Below, in pieces: positions 45,131 through 54,349 of a stretch of DNA of 64,000 nucleotides. The position numbers and the translations under genes are program-made. Every line of letters starts with the position of its first letter. Position 1 is the stretch's first letter. The stretch is from the NCBI RefSeq assembly GCF_010367435.1, contig NZ_WJWY01000007.1, positions 22,577 to 86,576 of the forward strand. The letters are read 5' to 3'. The notes under the pieces are model-generated. The model was not told the origin of the DNA and did no database searches. It saw only the letters and a program-made list of their open reading frames with translations. This DNA is from Fusobacterium sp. IOR10 (GTDB taxonomy: Bacteria > Fusobacteriota > Fusobacteriia > Fusobacteriales > Fusobacteriaceae).

Positions 45131-45487
45131 ATGGCTAGACCTAAAAAATTTAAAAATATATGTGCTCTACCTGAATTTGATAGTTTCAGACAAGGCTCTC
45201 CTCTCATGGGTAATTTTTTAGAAACAATTTTAACTTTAGAAGAATATGAAACTATTCGTCTTATTGATTATGAAAGTATGACACAAGAGGAATGTTCTTT
45301 TCAAATAGGTGTATCTCGTCCAAGTGTTCAACTTTTATATACCAATGCTAGAAAAAAAATTTCTAATTTTATTGTCAATGGTGGATGTTTGAAAATTGAA
45401 GGAGGAAGTTACAAAATTTGTAATCATGAAAATGGAAATTGTAAAAGAAGAGGATGTTATCACAATAAAAATAAAACAGACTTTTAA
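45131..45487 (+). CDS. DUF134-family DNA-binding protein
   Basis: A 118-aa protein with the DUF134 N-terminus ARPKKFKNICALPEF, a sigma-70-region-4-like HTH (LEEYETIRLIDYESMTQEEC, ~37-56) and a cysteine-containing tail (GGCLKIEGG, then CNHENGNCKRRGC) that could bind metal. AAAGGAGG precedes the ATG. Probably a regulator; partner genes usually seen with it are absent except DUF5320. Confidence 0.88.
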   Translation: MARPKKFKNICALPEFDSFRQGSPLMGNFLETILTLEEYETIRLIDYESMTQEECSFQIGVSRPSVQLLYTNARKKISNFIVNGGCLKIEGGSYKICNHENGNCKRRGCYHNKNKTDF

Positions 45488-45509
45488 AACTAAGTTAAAA
45501 GTCTGTTTT
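45473..45509. terminator. bidirectional terminator between DUF134 and the sigma-54 activator
   Basis: A perfect 15-bp stem AAAACAGACTTTTAA/TTAAAAGTCTGTTTT with a 7-base loop. It overlaps the last codons of the DUF134 gene and abuts the end of the convergent activator gene. Confidence 0.88.
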
Positions 45510-45511
45510 AT

Positions 45512-46894
45512 TTATTGAATTTCATATTTTTTTATTTTTTTATACAAAGCGCTTCTATGTATTCCTAATTTTTCAGATGCTTCTTTACAATTTTTTGAAG
45601 AATTTAACACATTTAAAATAATATTTTTTTCATATTCATTTACTAAAGTTACTAAATTTCCAGATCTATTTTCTATCTGCTTTTCTCTATTGTAAAAAGA
45701 TAGTTTTGGAGGTAAATCAATTAATTTTATCATTAAATCATCACTTATAGCGTAGGCACTTTTAATAACATTATCCAATTCTCTAATATTTCCTGGCCAT
45801 TTAAAGGATTCAAGGCATTCTTTCACTTCCTTTGAAAAACCTTTCACTGTTTTATATTCCACATTTAATTTATTTAAAAAATAATCTGCTAATTTTAAAA
45901 TATCTGATTTTCTTTCGTTTAGATTTGGTAATTCTATCTTTATAACATTTAATCTATAATATAAATCTTCTCTAAATTCTCCAAGTTCAACCATTTTTTC
46001 AATGTTTTTCTTAGTTGCTGCTATAATTCTAACATTAATTGGTATAGAATGAATACTTCCAACTGGATCAATTTCATTTTCTTGTAAAACTCTCAACAAT
46101 TTAACTTGCATTCCCAGTGGCATATCTCCTATTTCATCTAAAAACAACGTTCCTCCACTTGCAATTAAAAATTTACCCTTTTTCCCACCTTTTTTTGCCC
46201 CAGTAAAAGCTCCTTCTTCATATCCAAATAATTCACTTTCCAATAAATTTTCAGGAACTGCTCCACAATTAATACTAACCATTGGATGATTTTTCCTATC
46301 ACTATTTAAATGTATAGCTTTTGCTAAAACTTCCTTTCCTGTTCCTGTACTCCCTGACAAGAAAACTGGAAAATTAGTTTTTGAAGCTTTTATTCCTATT
46401 TTTTTTACTTTCATAAAACTATCTGAATCTCCTACCATTGTTTTAAAGGATAAATTAAGTTTATTATTCTTAACATATTCTTCTCTATAATATTTTAATT
46501 CAACATAATTTTTCATTAATTTTTGAGCTACATCTAAAGTTTGGATTCTAAATTTAACTTGAGCAACTCCTGCTATAACATTTCCATTCTCATCTTCAAC
46601 ATAGGATCTACTAACTATAGCACCTTTTTCAGCTTCCTTTCCTAAAATATATGTTTGAATTACACATTCTTCACAATATTTTTTTTCCATTACATCAAGC
46701 ATCATACTATTTGGTATAATATTCAATATTGATTTACCTAGAGCTTCCTCCTCTGTTGTTCCTAAAAAATTGCAATATTTTTCGTTTATATGAATTACAT
46801 TTCCAGCTCTATCTACCACTATAAATCCATCATCTGTCATTGAAGATAATTGTTCAAAAATTTCTCTATTTAAATTATAATTTTTATGATGCAT
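45512..46894 (-). CDS. sigma-54-dependent transcriptional activator (PAS-AAA+-Fis)
   Basis: A 460-aa enhancer-binding protein. A PAS sensor lies at ~12-115, the AAA+ domain at ~150-380 with Walker A GSTGTGKE (~181-188), the sigma-54 contact motif GAFTGA (~226-231) and LFLDEIGDMP; the C-terminal Fis-type HTH ends at ~450. No receiver domain, so it likely senses a small molecule through the PAS. It follows the CoA-transferase/acyl-CoA dehydrogenase operon, which carries a -24/-12 promoter, and is its likely activator. Confidence 0.93.
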   Translation of the reverse strand: MHHKNYNLNREIFEQLSSMTDDGFIVVDRAGNVIHINEKYCNFLGTTEEEALGKSILNIIPNSMMLDVMEKKYCEECVIQTYILGKEAEKGAIVSRSYVEDENGNVIAGVAQVKFRIQTLDVAQKLMKNYVELKYYREEYVKNNKLNLSFKTMVGDSDSFMKVKKIGIKASKTNFPVFLSGSTGTGKEVLAKAIHLNSDRKNHPMVSINCGAVPENLLESELFGYEEGAFTGAKKGGKKGKFLIASGGTLFLDEIGDMPLGMQVKLLRVLQENEIDPVGSIHSIPINVRIIAATKKNIEKMVELGEFREDLYYRLNVIKIELPNLNERKSDILKLADYFLNKLNVEYKTVKGFSKEVKECLESFKWPGNIRELDNVIKSAYAISDDLMIKLIDLPPKLSFYNREKQIENRSGNLVTLVNEYEKNIILNVLNSSKNCKEASEKLGIHRSALYKKIKKYEIQ

Positions 46895-46973
46895 ATTTAC
46901 TCCTTTTAAACAAAATATTTATATAATTAAAATAATATCTAAGTTTATTTTAATTGTTTTCTTTAAAAAAAGC

Positions 46974-47014
46974 AACACAAAAAGGCAACTATTTTATAGT
47001 TGCCTTTTTGTGTT
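46974..47014 (-). terminator. terminator of the acyl-CoA operon
   Basis: A perfect 19-bp stem (46974-46992 and 46996-47014, core AAAAAGGCAACTAT) with a 3-base loop, 16 bp beyond the acyl-CoA dehydrogenase stop. It separates the operon from the activator gene. Confidence 0.88.
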
Positions 47015-47029
47015 AATTATTACTCAGTT

Positions 47030-48172
47030 TTATCTGAAAATTGATCCACTAATAATCAATTTTTGAATTTCATTTGTTCCCTCATAAATTTGAGTTATTT
47101 TAGCATCTCTCATCATTCTTTCTACTTCATATTCTCTCATATAACCGTTTCCACCTAGCATTTGAACAGCTTCTGTTGTTACTTTCATTGCTGCATCTGT
47201 ACATACTAATTTAGCTATTGCTGCTGATTGAGAATATCTTTCTCCCAATGACTTATCTGTAGCTGCTTTATATAGCATCATTTCAGCTTGTAATATTTGA
47301 ACTTTTAATTCAGCCATTTTAAATGCAAGATATTGATTTTTAAATAATGGTTTTCCAAATTGTTTTCTTTGCATTAAGTATTTTCTAGCTATTTCAAAAG
47401 CTCCTTTAGCTATACCTAATCCTTGAGCAGCTACTCCTATTCTTCCTCCATCTAGAGTTTTCATTGCTATTTTAAATCCATCCCCTTCTTTACCAATTAA
47501 ATTTTCAGCTGGGATTTTACAATTTTCAAATATTATTTCAGATACTTGAGCTGATTTAATTCCACATTTATCTTCAATATGTCCAACTGAACATCCTTCA
47601 GTTTTTGTTTCAACTACAAATGCAGATAGTCCCTTTGCACCTATTCCTTCTTCTGTTAAAGCATAAACTACATAATAATCAGCTAATGGTCCATTTGTAC
47701 TAAAACATTTTAGTCCATTTATAATATAATGATCTCCTTCTTTTTTTGCTGTTGTTATACAACCACCAGCATCTGAACCTGCATTTGGCTCAGTTAATCC
47801 AAAAGCTCCAAATGATTCTCCTTTTAAAACTGGAGTTAAGAATTTTTTCTTTTGTTCTTCTGTTGCTCCAGAAGCCATTATTGATCCAGCATAAAGTGAA
47901 GTACTTACAGAATATGAAATCCCCATAGCTCCGTCAACTTTTGATATTTCTTCAACTGCAATTGCGTAAGCCATGTAGTCTTCCCCAGATCCTCCATACT
48001 CTTTTGGATAAGGTAAACCTATAATACCCATTTTCCCCATTTCTTTGTATAATTCAACGTCAAATTCACCTGTTTTATCTCTTTCTATTGCCCCTGGTGC
48101 TAATTTATTTTCTGCAAATTCTCTTACCATCTTTTGAATAAATTGTTGTTTTTCTGTTAATTTAAAGTCCAT
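47030..48172 (-). CDS. short-chain acyl-CoA dehydrogenase (butyryl-CoA type)
   Basis: FAD enzyme oxidising butyryl-CoA to crotonyl-CoA or, in anaerobes with EtfAB, the reverse. The 380-aa protein has the classical domains, FGLTEPNAGSDAGG (~123-136), the QMLGGNGYMREY block (~340) and the catalytic base glutamate near residue 366 in QIYEGTNEIQ. Last gene of the operon, 51 bp after the crotonase. No etf genes are in the window, so electron transfer partners lie elsewhere. Confidence 0.93.
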   Translation of the reverse strand: MDFKLTEKQQFIQKMVREFAENKLAPGAIERDKTGEFDVELYKEMGKMGIIGLPYPKEYGGSGEDYMAYAIAVEEISKVDGAMGISYSVSTSLYAGSIMASGATEEQKKKFLTPVLKGESFGAFGLTEPNAGSDAGGCITTAKKEGDHYIINGLKCFSTNGPLADYYVVYALTEEGIGAKGLSAFVVETKTEGCSVGHIEDKCGIKSAQVSEIIFENCKIPAENLIGKEGDGFKIAMKTLDGGRIGVAAQGLGIAKGAFEIARKYLMQRKQFGKPLFKNQYLAFKMAELKVQILQAEMMLYKAATDKSLGERYSQSAAIAKLVCTDAAMKVTTEAVQMLGGNGYMREYEVERMMRDAKITQIYEGTNEIQKLIISGSIFR

Positions 48173-48223
48173 TGTTCCTCCTAATTATTTAAGTTATTTT
48201 TATTTTTATTTTTACTTCTATTT

Positions 48224-49000
48224 CTAGAAATTCTTAAAACTAGCTTTTCTTTTATTTAAAAAGGCTTCCATTCCTTCCTTTTGATCTTCAGTTGAAAAAC
48301 ATAATCCAAACATATCTGCTTCATATTTGTAAGCTGATTCTGTATCCATATTCATTCCGTCATTTACTGCTGCTTTAGCAAGAGATACTCCAAACATTCC
48401 TTTAGACATTATCTTTCTCGCTATTTTTTCAGTTTCTATCATTAATTCTTCATGTTTTACTACTTTATTTGCAAGACCTATTTCATAAGCTCTTTTTGCA
48501 TCTATCATATCTGTTGTGAAAATTAATTCCTTTGCAATTCCTTTTCCAACTAATCTTGGTAATCTTTGAGTTCCTGCAAAACCTGGTAAAATTCCTAAAT
48601 TAACTTCTGGTTGTCCAAATTTAGCCTTTTCAGATGCTACTCTTAAATCACAAGCCATTGATAATTCACATCCTCCTCCTAGGGCATATCCATTAACTGC
48701 TGCTATAACAACTTGTGGCATATGTTCTATCTTAGAGAAAACTTTTTGAGCTTTTCTAGCTAATTCTCTTCCTTGCATAGCATTAAGAACGTGCATTTCA
48801 GCTATATCTGCTCCTGCAACAAAGGCTTTTTCCCCTGAACCAGTTACTATAACCACTTTTATATCTTTTCTTTTTTCAATACCATCTATTACTTCACCTA
48901 ATTCTTCTATAGTTGCGGAATTTAAAGCGTTTAAAGCTTTTGGTCTATTAATAGTTACAAACATTACTCCATCTTTTTCTTCAAATAATACATTTTCCAT
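48224..49000 (-). CDS. crt: enoyl-CoA hydratase (crotonase)
   Basis: Interconverts 3-hydroxybutyryl-CoA and crotonyl-CoA. The 258-aa product has the oxyanion-hole block VAGADIAEM (~61-69), the signature VIAAVNGYALGGGCELSMA (~97-115) with the first catalytic glutamate, and FGQPEVNLGILPGFAGTQRL (~127-146) with the second. It sits between the permease and acyl-CoA dehydrogenase genes. Chain-length preference is inferred as short from context. Confidence 0.92.
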   Translation of the reverse strand: MENVLFEEKDGVMFVTINRPKALNALNSATIEELGEVIDGIEKRKDIKVVIVTGSGEKAFVAGADIAEMHVLNAMQGRELARKAQKVFSKIEHMPQVVIAAVNGYALGGGCELSMACDLRVASEKAKFGQPEVNLGILPGFAGTQRLPRLVGKGIAKELIFTTDMIDAKRAYEIGLANKVVKHEELMIETEKIARKIMSKGMFGVSLAKAAVNDGMNMDTESAYKYEADMFGLCFSTEDQKEGMEAFLNKRKASFKNF

Positions 49001-49029
49001 TTTGATTCCTCCTAATAGTTATTTTATAA

Positions 49030-50337
49030 TTATAAGCCCATATTTGCTAAAGGAATAAATATTCCTAGAGTTAAAAATGGTATTAAAATCTGAGTTATTG
49101 CTATATCATAATATGCTTCTTTATGTGTTAATTTACATATACCTAGTAATGTTATTTGAGCACCTTGATGTGGTAGTGTGTCAAGTGTTCCAGCTGCTAT
49201 TGCTCCTATTCTATGTACATATTGAAGATTTATTCCCATTTTCACAAATGTACTTGTTAATGCATCAAAGGCTACTCCCATACCACCTGAAGCTGAACCA
49301 CAAGCCCCTGCACAAACTGCAACTGTTATTGCTACAAATAGCATTGGAGACACATTCCAATTTTTAAGTCCTTCAATTAAATCACTAAAACCTTGAGTAT
49401 TTTTAACTACTCCTCCAAATCCAACTACAATAGCTGTATTTAATATAGCTACCCCTGAATCTGCTGCTCCTTTATTAAAAACATTTACCCAACCTTCTAT
49501 ACTAGAAACTTTTCTAAACATTAGTACTGCTGCTAAAACTGTTCCTATTAGTACTGAAGTTTCAACTGGTAATTTTATAAGATTAAAGGAAACCAATATT
49601 GTTACAATTGGTAAAAAAGCTATAAGGGGATGAGGTAAATCATCTGATCCATTTTCTTTTATTTCCTCATCTGTTAACTGATATTTCAACGATTTATCAT
49701 TGAATAATCTTCCTCTTTTTGTAAATTTTCTAGCTCTCCATTCAAGCCAAAGAAATATCATTAGAAATTCTCCAATAGTGGCTACAATTGAAGGAACAAG
49801 AGCAGCTGTTGAAGGTGTTCCTAAACTTGTCATTGCAATTACGTTTTGTATTGAAGGTGATCCTGGGGCTGTCATTGACCATGTCCAACATCCTGAGGAT
49901 ATTGCTGCTGGAATAAGCATTCTAGTTATATTTGCTTTTCTAAACATTTGAAGAGCTATAGGATAAATAACAAAGAAAACTACAAATCCACTTACCCCTC
50001 CAAATGTTAATATTCCAGTTATACACATAACTAATGGAACAACAAATTTATCTCCAGACATCTTGCTTAAAAATCTAGCTATTGATTCTGCTGCTCCAGT
50101 AAATTGATAAACTGCTCCAAACAAAGCACCTATAAAAAATATTAAAAAGTACTTTGTTATATATGAAGATGCTGCTGGCATAAATTGATTCTTTAAATTT
50201 TCTAAAACTGGTAATCTATAACCTACAATAACGAAAATAGAAACTAACGGAGCTAAAATTAATGCACTTATTTGTCTAAATGCTAATACCCCAAACAATA
50301 TCAAAGCAGCTAACAAAATAAAAATACCTACATTCAT
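49030..50337 (-). CDS. GntP-family permease
   Basis: Integral membrane symporter of 435 aa with about 12 hydrophobic segments, related to gluconate/3-hydroxybutyrate permeases (blocks such as FGGVSGFVVFFVIYPIAL and GACGSASGGMGVAFDAL). It lies 14 bp after the CoA-transferase gene. With a CoA transferase, crotonase and acyl-CoA dehydrogenase, the likely substrate is a short hydroxy- or keto-acid such as 3-hydroxybutyrate; this is contextual inference. Confidence 0.85.
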   Translation of the reverse strand: MNVGIFILLAALILFGVLAFRQISALILAPLVSIFVIVGYRLPVLENLKNQFMPAASSYITKYFLIFFIGALFGAVYQFTGAAESIARFLSKMSGDKFVVPLVMCITGILTFGGVSGFVVFFVIYPIALQMFRKANITRMLIPAAISSGCWTWSMTAPGSPSIQNVIAMTSLGTPSTAALVPSIVATIGEFLMIFLWLEWRARKFTKRGRLFNDKSLKYQLTDEEIKENGSDDLPHPLIAFLPIVTILVSFNLIKLPVETSVLIGTVLAAVLMFRKVSSIEGWVNVFNKGAADSGVAILNTAIVVGFGGVVKNTQGFSDLIEGLKNWNVSPMLFVAITVAVCAGACGSASGGMGVAFDALTSTFVKMGINLQYVHRIGAIAAGTLDTLPHQGAQITLLGICKLTHKEAYYDIAITQILIPFLTLGIFIPLANMGL

Positions 50338-50351
50338 TTTTTACCTCCATT

Positions 50352-51905
50352 TTATTTTTTCAATCCCATTATTTCATCTCTAAAAATCCTTTCATCCATA
50401 GTTTTAACTGTGCCATCAACTTTAGGAACAAATCCCATTAAATCAATTATTTGACTTTGAATATCTATTCCTGGAGCTACTTCAATTAAATAAACTCCAT
50501 CTTCTCTTAATTCAAAAACTGCTCTTTCAGTGATATATTTAACAGGCTGCTTAATTTTATTTGCATATTCTCCACTAAATGTAATATGTTCTACTTCCTC
50601 AACAAATTTTACTTTTCTTCCCTCTTCTAAAATAATTAATTTTCCATCTTCAACTTTAGTTTTTAATCCACCTGCTGTAAAAGTTCCACAGAAATAAGTT
50701 TTTTTAGCATTTTGAGTTATATTGATAAATCCTCCACATCCTGCTATTCTTGGGCCAAATTTTGAAACATTAATATTTCCATTTTTATCTGCCTCTGCTA
50801 ATCCCAAGAAAGCTAAGTCAATTCCACCTCCATCATAGAAATCAAATTGATAAGGTTGATCTAATATACATTCAGGATTTACTGCTCCTCCAAAACGACT
50901 ACCACCTTGTGGTATTCCTCCAATTGCTCCAGCCTCAACTGTAAGAGTGAAATATTCACCTATTCCCTCTTCATTTGCAACTGATGAAATATATTCTGGA
51001 ACTCCTATTCCCAAATTAACAACTGTATTTTCAGTTAATTCCATTGCAGCTCTTCTTCCAATAATTTTTTTAGTACTCATTTTTGGAGATTCTATGCTGT
51101 TTAAAGGAATTACTACCTCCCCTGTCATTGATGGGTCAAATGAGCATCCAAAACATTGCTCATGGTCTTCTGGCTTAGCAATTACAACTGCATCTACATA
51201 TATTCTAGGTATTTTTACTAGCCTAGGATCTAAAGTTCCATTCTTAACTATTTTTTCAACTTGAACTATAACTATTCCACCATTATTTTTTGTAGCCTGA
51301 GCTGCAGAAGTTGCTTCTAATGTTGCCACTTCTCTTTCTAAACTAATATTTCCAGATTCATCTGAATAACTTCCTCTAATGAAACAAACATCTATGGGAA
51401 TAGCATTATAAAATAACTTTTCTTCCCCATGTATTTCCATTAATTCAACTAAATCTTCTTTTGTTACATCATTTAACTTTCCACCTGAAATTCTAGGATC
51501 CACATAGGTATTTAAACCAACATGTGTTAAAATTCCTGGCTTTTTAGCTGCTGTATCTCTTAATAATTGACACAATGTTCCTTGAGGAAAATTATAGGCT
51601 TCTATTTTATTTTCCAATGCCAATTTTCCCATTTCAGGAATCATATTCCAATGTCCCCCAACAACTCTTCTTACCATACCCTCATGAGCATAGTGGTCTG
51701 TTTGACTACCATCTCTATTTCCTTGACCTGCTGCAAAATAAACAAATAAATTTTTGGGTGTTCCTGTTTCTAAAAATCTTTTTTCTGCAGCTTTATTTAA
51801 AGCTTCTGGAGCATTTACTCCTACAAAGCCACCAATAAATAGTGTTTCTTCATCTTTTATTAAGTTAGCTGCTTCTTCTGCTGTTATAATTGAAACTGAT
51901 TTCAT
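50352..51905 (-). CDS. acyl-CoA:carboxylate CoA-transferase (family I, YdiF/Pct-like)
   Basis: Transfers CoA between acetyl-CoA or another acyl-CoA and short acids. The 517-aa fused alpha-beta protein has FIGGFVGVNAPEAL at the N-terminus, and the catalytic glutamate in NLGIGVPEYIS (~C-terminal half), with EAGAIGGIPQGGSRFGGAVN after it. Start choice: ATG 51905, because AAGGGTGA precedes it and because the longer in-frame start at 51944 would leave only a few bases after the sigma-54 promoter. First gene of the operon. Confidence 0.92.
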   Translation of the reverse strand: MKSVSIITAEEAANLIKDEETLFIGGFVGVNAPEALNKAAEKRFLETGTPKNLFVYFAAGQGNRDGSQTDHYAHEGMVRRVVGGHWNMIPEMGKLALENKIEAYNFPQGTLCQLLRDTAAKKPGILTHVGLNTYVDPRISGGKLNDVTKEDLVELMEIHGEEKLFYNAIPIDVCFIRGSYSDESGNISLEREVATLEATSAAQATKNNGGIVIVQVEKIVKNGTLDPRLVKIPRIYVDAVVIAKPEDHEQCFGCSFDPSMTGEVVIPLNSIESPKMSTKKIIGRRAAMELTENTVVNLGIGVPEYISSVANEEGIGEYFTLTVEAGAIGGIPQGGSRFGGAVNPECILDQPYQFDFYDGGGIDLAFLGLAEADKNGNINVSKFGPRIAGCGGFINITQNAKKTYFCGTFTAGGLKTKVEDGKLIILEEGRKVKFVEEVEHITFSGEYANKIKQPVKYITERAVFELREDGVYLIEVAPGIDIQSQIIDLMGFVPKVDGTVKTMDERIFRDEIMGLKK

Positions 51906-51959
51906 TTTTATCACCCTTGCCCCTTCATCATTTATATTTTTCATGTATTAAAAGTATAA

Positions 51960-51975
51960 GCAAAATATAGGCCAA
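51960..51975 (-). promoter_or_regulatory. sigma-54 (-24/-12) promoter of the CoA-transferase operon
   Basis: Minus strand TTGGCCTATATTTTGC: GG at 51973-51972 and GC at 51961-51960, separated by the required 10 bases; TGGC and TTGC elements both match. The start site would be near 51949, about 43 bp ahead of ATG 51905. An activator with a GAFTGA motif is encoded just beyond the operon. Confidence 0.8.
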
Positions 51976-52052
51976 TATTTAAAATAAGATATAATCAATA
52001 TTAAATAAATTTATTCACTTTTTTTGTCTCTATTTGGAGAATTTTTTATAAA

Positions 52053-52086
52053 AAAATAGACAGAAAGTATTTTTTCCGTCTATTTT
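52053..52086 (-). terminator. orphan terminator-like hairpin
   Basis: Stem AAAATAGAC/GTCTATTTT (9 bp, extended past one mismatch by GAAA/TTTC), with a T run on the minus strand. It lies between the GGDEF-EAL gene terminator and the CoA-transferase promoter with no gene of its own; possibly a second terminator or a relic of a small RNA. Confidence 0.45.
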
Positions 52087-52120
52087 AATTATTATATTAT
52101 TGTCAGTGTATGTTTTAGAT

Positions 52121-52158
52121 AAAAAGGACTAAACCTTCATAAAGATTTAGTCCTTTTT
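52121..52158 (-). terminator. terminator of the receiver-GGDEF-EAL gene
   Basis: A perfect 13-bp stem AAAAAGGACTAAA/TTTAGTCCTTTTT with a 12-base loop, 10 bp beyond the stop; T run follows on the minus strand. Confidence 0.88.
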
Positions 52159-52167
52159 GTTTTTTAT

Positions 52168-54282
52168 TTATATTACTTTTTCTATATTTTCATATGAAAA
52201 TAATAGAATTGATTTCAACTGTGTTATTTCAAGTGGAATTACTCTCACTTGAATTTTAAAATAATCATTTAAATTATTTAAATTTTTCAATCTCAACTCC
52301 GTTAGAAGACCTTTATTTGTGGAAACTACTTCATTAAGATTTTCTTTTGTTTCAAAAATATCATCCTCATGAACCAATTTAAATAAATTTAAATTTTTAT
52401 CATATATCATCTCACTGGTAATATTCATTCTTTTAAAAAATCTTTTATTTGCTCTTATTGTTGATAAATTTCCATTGGAATATTCCTGAACTGAAAGAAC
52501 TGACATTTCACTTTCAAAAATTTTACTAAATTGAGAATTTGGATTTAATATCTCTTCTATCTCTATTAGAGGGATAAATTTATTTTTAAAATCATTACCT
52601 ATATTTAAAATTTCTTTTTTATTTCTATTTTCAATTAAATATTTCTCAAAATCATCCTTTGGCATAGGTTTAGCAAAATAATATCCTTGACCATAGGTAT
52701 ATCCTATACTTTTCAGATAATTAACCTGCTCTATAGTTTCAACCCCTTCAACTATCAAAGATAAATCTAACCACTTTCCTAATCCCACAACAAAATTTAA
52801 TATTCCTATATTGTTTTTTGTTTTTGATGAAGTTTCTAAAAATTTAATATCTAATTTTAAAATATCAATAGGTAACTCTTCTAGCATATTTAGAGAAGAA
52901 TATCCACTACCAAAGTCATCCATTTCTATGTTAAACCCTATTTTTTTTAAATTTTTAACAACTGTTATTAATTGTTTAGAATTTTCTGTATAAGAGGTTT
53001 CTGTTATTTCTAAACTAATATATTCTATAGGTACTTCATATTTATTAATTATAACCATCATCATTTTTATTAAATTAGGATTATATATGTCAACTCTAGA
53101 TAAATTAATTGAAATTCTTATTGGTTTTACACCTCTATCTATCCAATTTTTTAATTTAGAGCATACTTCCTCTAACACAAACATATCAATGTTTGTTATA
53201 AATCCATTTTTTTCAAATAATGGTATAAATCTATTTGGAGTTATAAATCCAAGGTCCTTGTGCACCCATCTAATCAAAGCTTCTGCTCCTACAACTTCCC
53301 CTGTTATTAAATTTGATTTTGGTTGTAAATATACTTTAAAATCTTTATTTTTTAAAGATTCTTCCATACAATTTAATAACTCTTGTTCTGCTTTAATTTT
53401 TTCTATTAACTTTTCATCATAGCGAGAATAAAGCATGTTGTATTTTCCCTTTATTGAATCTATTGCTAACTTAACTCTATCACACATGATGCTTATTGGA
53501 ACTTTCTTATTATTTATTTGATATACTCCAAAATGTATTGAAATTTCTATATTTAAATTATATGCTTTTATTTCTCTTTCAATTTCATATAAAATATTTA
53601 TATAATCTGCATCTCTATTTATAAATATATAAAATTGATCTGCTACAGCTCTAGAACATACAACTTCATAATCTCCGAATTTCTTTTCAATTAATTTAGC
53701 TATAAATTCTAATAACCTATCCCCTTCTTTCATTCCAAAAATATCATTAACTAATTTAAATCTTTCTATATTTAAACCTATCAAATCAAAATCAGCTTTT
53801 GAATCTTTTAAATATTTTTCCACATATCCAAAGAAAGCTTCCTTTGTATATAAATTTGTTAAACTATCTTTTTCTAAAGTATTTACTAATAAAGAATTTT
53901 GTATTAGTTCAATAATATTTTTAATTCTATGTTTTATTATTATTGGATTATATGGCTTAGGTAGAAAATCTGAGGCACCTAATGAGAGGGCTTCTATTTC
54001 TGTGTCCACATCATTTTGTTGTGTCATAACAATTACTGGAAGACTTGAAAAAACTCTATCCCTTTGATGAATTTTTAAAAACTCAAATCCATCCATAACA
54101 GGCATAACTAAATCTAATAAAATAGTAGCTATTTTATTATTTTCAGAACGAATAATATCTAGAGCCTCTTGCCCATTATTTGCTGACAAAACATTATAAT
54201 CTTTTTCTAATATTTTCTCTAATATTTTTATGTTTATTTCATTATCATCAACTACTAATATCGTGTGTTTTTTACTAACCAT
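52168..54282 (-). CDS. receiver-GGDEF-EAL-PAS cyclic-di-GMP phosphodiesterase candidate
   Basis: A 704-aa cytoplasmic signalling protein. Receiver domain ~8-125 with phosphoacceptor aspartate in ATILLDLVMPVM; a GGDEF-fold domain ~145-300 whose active motif is degenerate (VADQF in place of GGDEF), so synthase activity is unlikely; an EAL domain ~310-555 with AEALIRW, EITET, MDDFGSGYSSL and VEGVET intact, so c-di-GMP hydrolysis is likely; and a C-terminal PAS-like region (~580-704). ATG 54282 is preferred over a TTG upstream because GGAGGGG lies just before it. Has its own promoter. No partner kinase is adjacent. Confidence 0.9.
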   Translation of the reverse strand: MVSKKHTILVVDDNEINIKILEKILEKDYNVLSANNGQEALDIIRSENNKIATILLDLVMPVMDGFEFLKIHQRDRVFSSLPVIVMTQQNDVDTEIEALSLGASDFLPKPYNPIIIKHRIKNIIELIQNSLLVNTLEKDSLTNLYTKEAFFGYVEKYLKDSKADFDLIGLNIERFKLVNDIFGMKEGDRLLEFIAKLIEKKFGDYEVVCSRAVADQFYIFINRDADYINILYEIEREIKAYNLNIEISIHFGVYQINNKKVPISIMCDRVKLAIDSIKGKYNMLYSRYDEKLIEKIKAEQELLNCMEESLKNKDFKVYLQPKSNLITGEVVGAEALIRWVHKDLGFITPNRFIPLFEKNGFITNIDMFVLEEVCSKLKNWIDRGVKPIRISINLSRVDIYNPNLIKMMMVIINKYEVPIEYISLEITETSYTENSKQLITVVKNLKKIGFNIEMDDFGSGYSSLNMLEELPIDILKLDIKFLETSSKTKNNIGILNFVVGLGKWLDLSLIVEGVETIEQVNYLKSIGYTYGQGYYFAKPMPKDDFEKYLIENRNKKEILNIGNDFKNKFIPLIEIEEILNPNSQFSKIFESEMSVLSVQEYSNGNLSTIRANKRFFKRMNITSEMIYDKNLNLFKLVHEDDIFETKENLNEVVSTNKGLLTELRLKNLNNLNDYFKIQVRVIPLEITQLKSILLFSYENIEKVI

Positions 54283-54317
54283 AACTTCCCCTCCATACAA
54301 AGCAACCCTTAGATATT

Positions 54318-54345
54318 AGTATACTATATTTCATTTATTTTTCAA
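54318..54345 (-). promoter_or_regulatory. promoter of the receiver-GGDEF-EAL gene
   Basis: Minus strand TTGAAA (54345-54340), 16-bp spacer, TATACT (54323-54318), about 36 bp before ATG 54282. Confidence 0.65.
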
Positions 54346-54349
54346 ATAA

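Noticed and set aside
51906..51944. Upstream ATG (51944) for the CoA transferase
   Set aside because: It lies within about 5 bp of the predicted sigma-54 start site, and the ribosome site serves ATG 51905.
52087..52120. Small RNA promoter before the orphan hairpin
   Set aside because: A TATAAT is present on the minus strand but no acceptable -35 lies 16-18 bp upstream; evidence is too weak to call an RNA gene.
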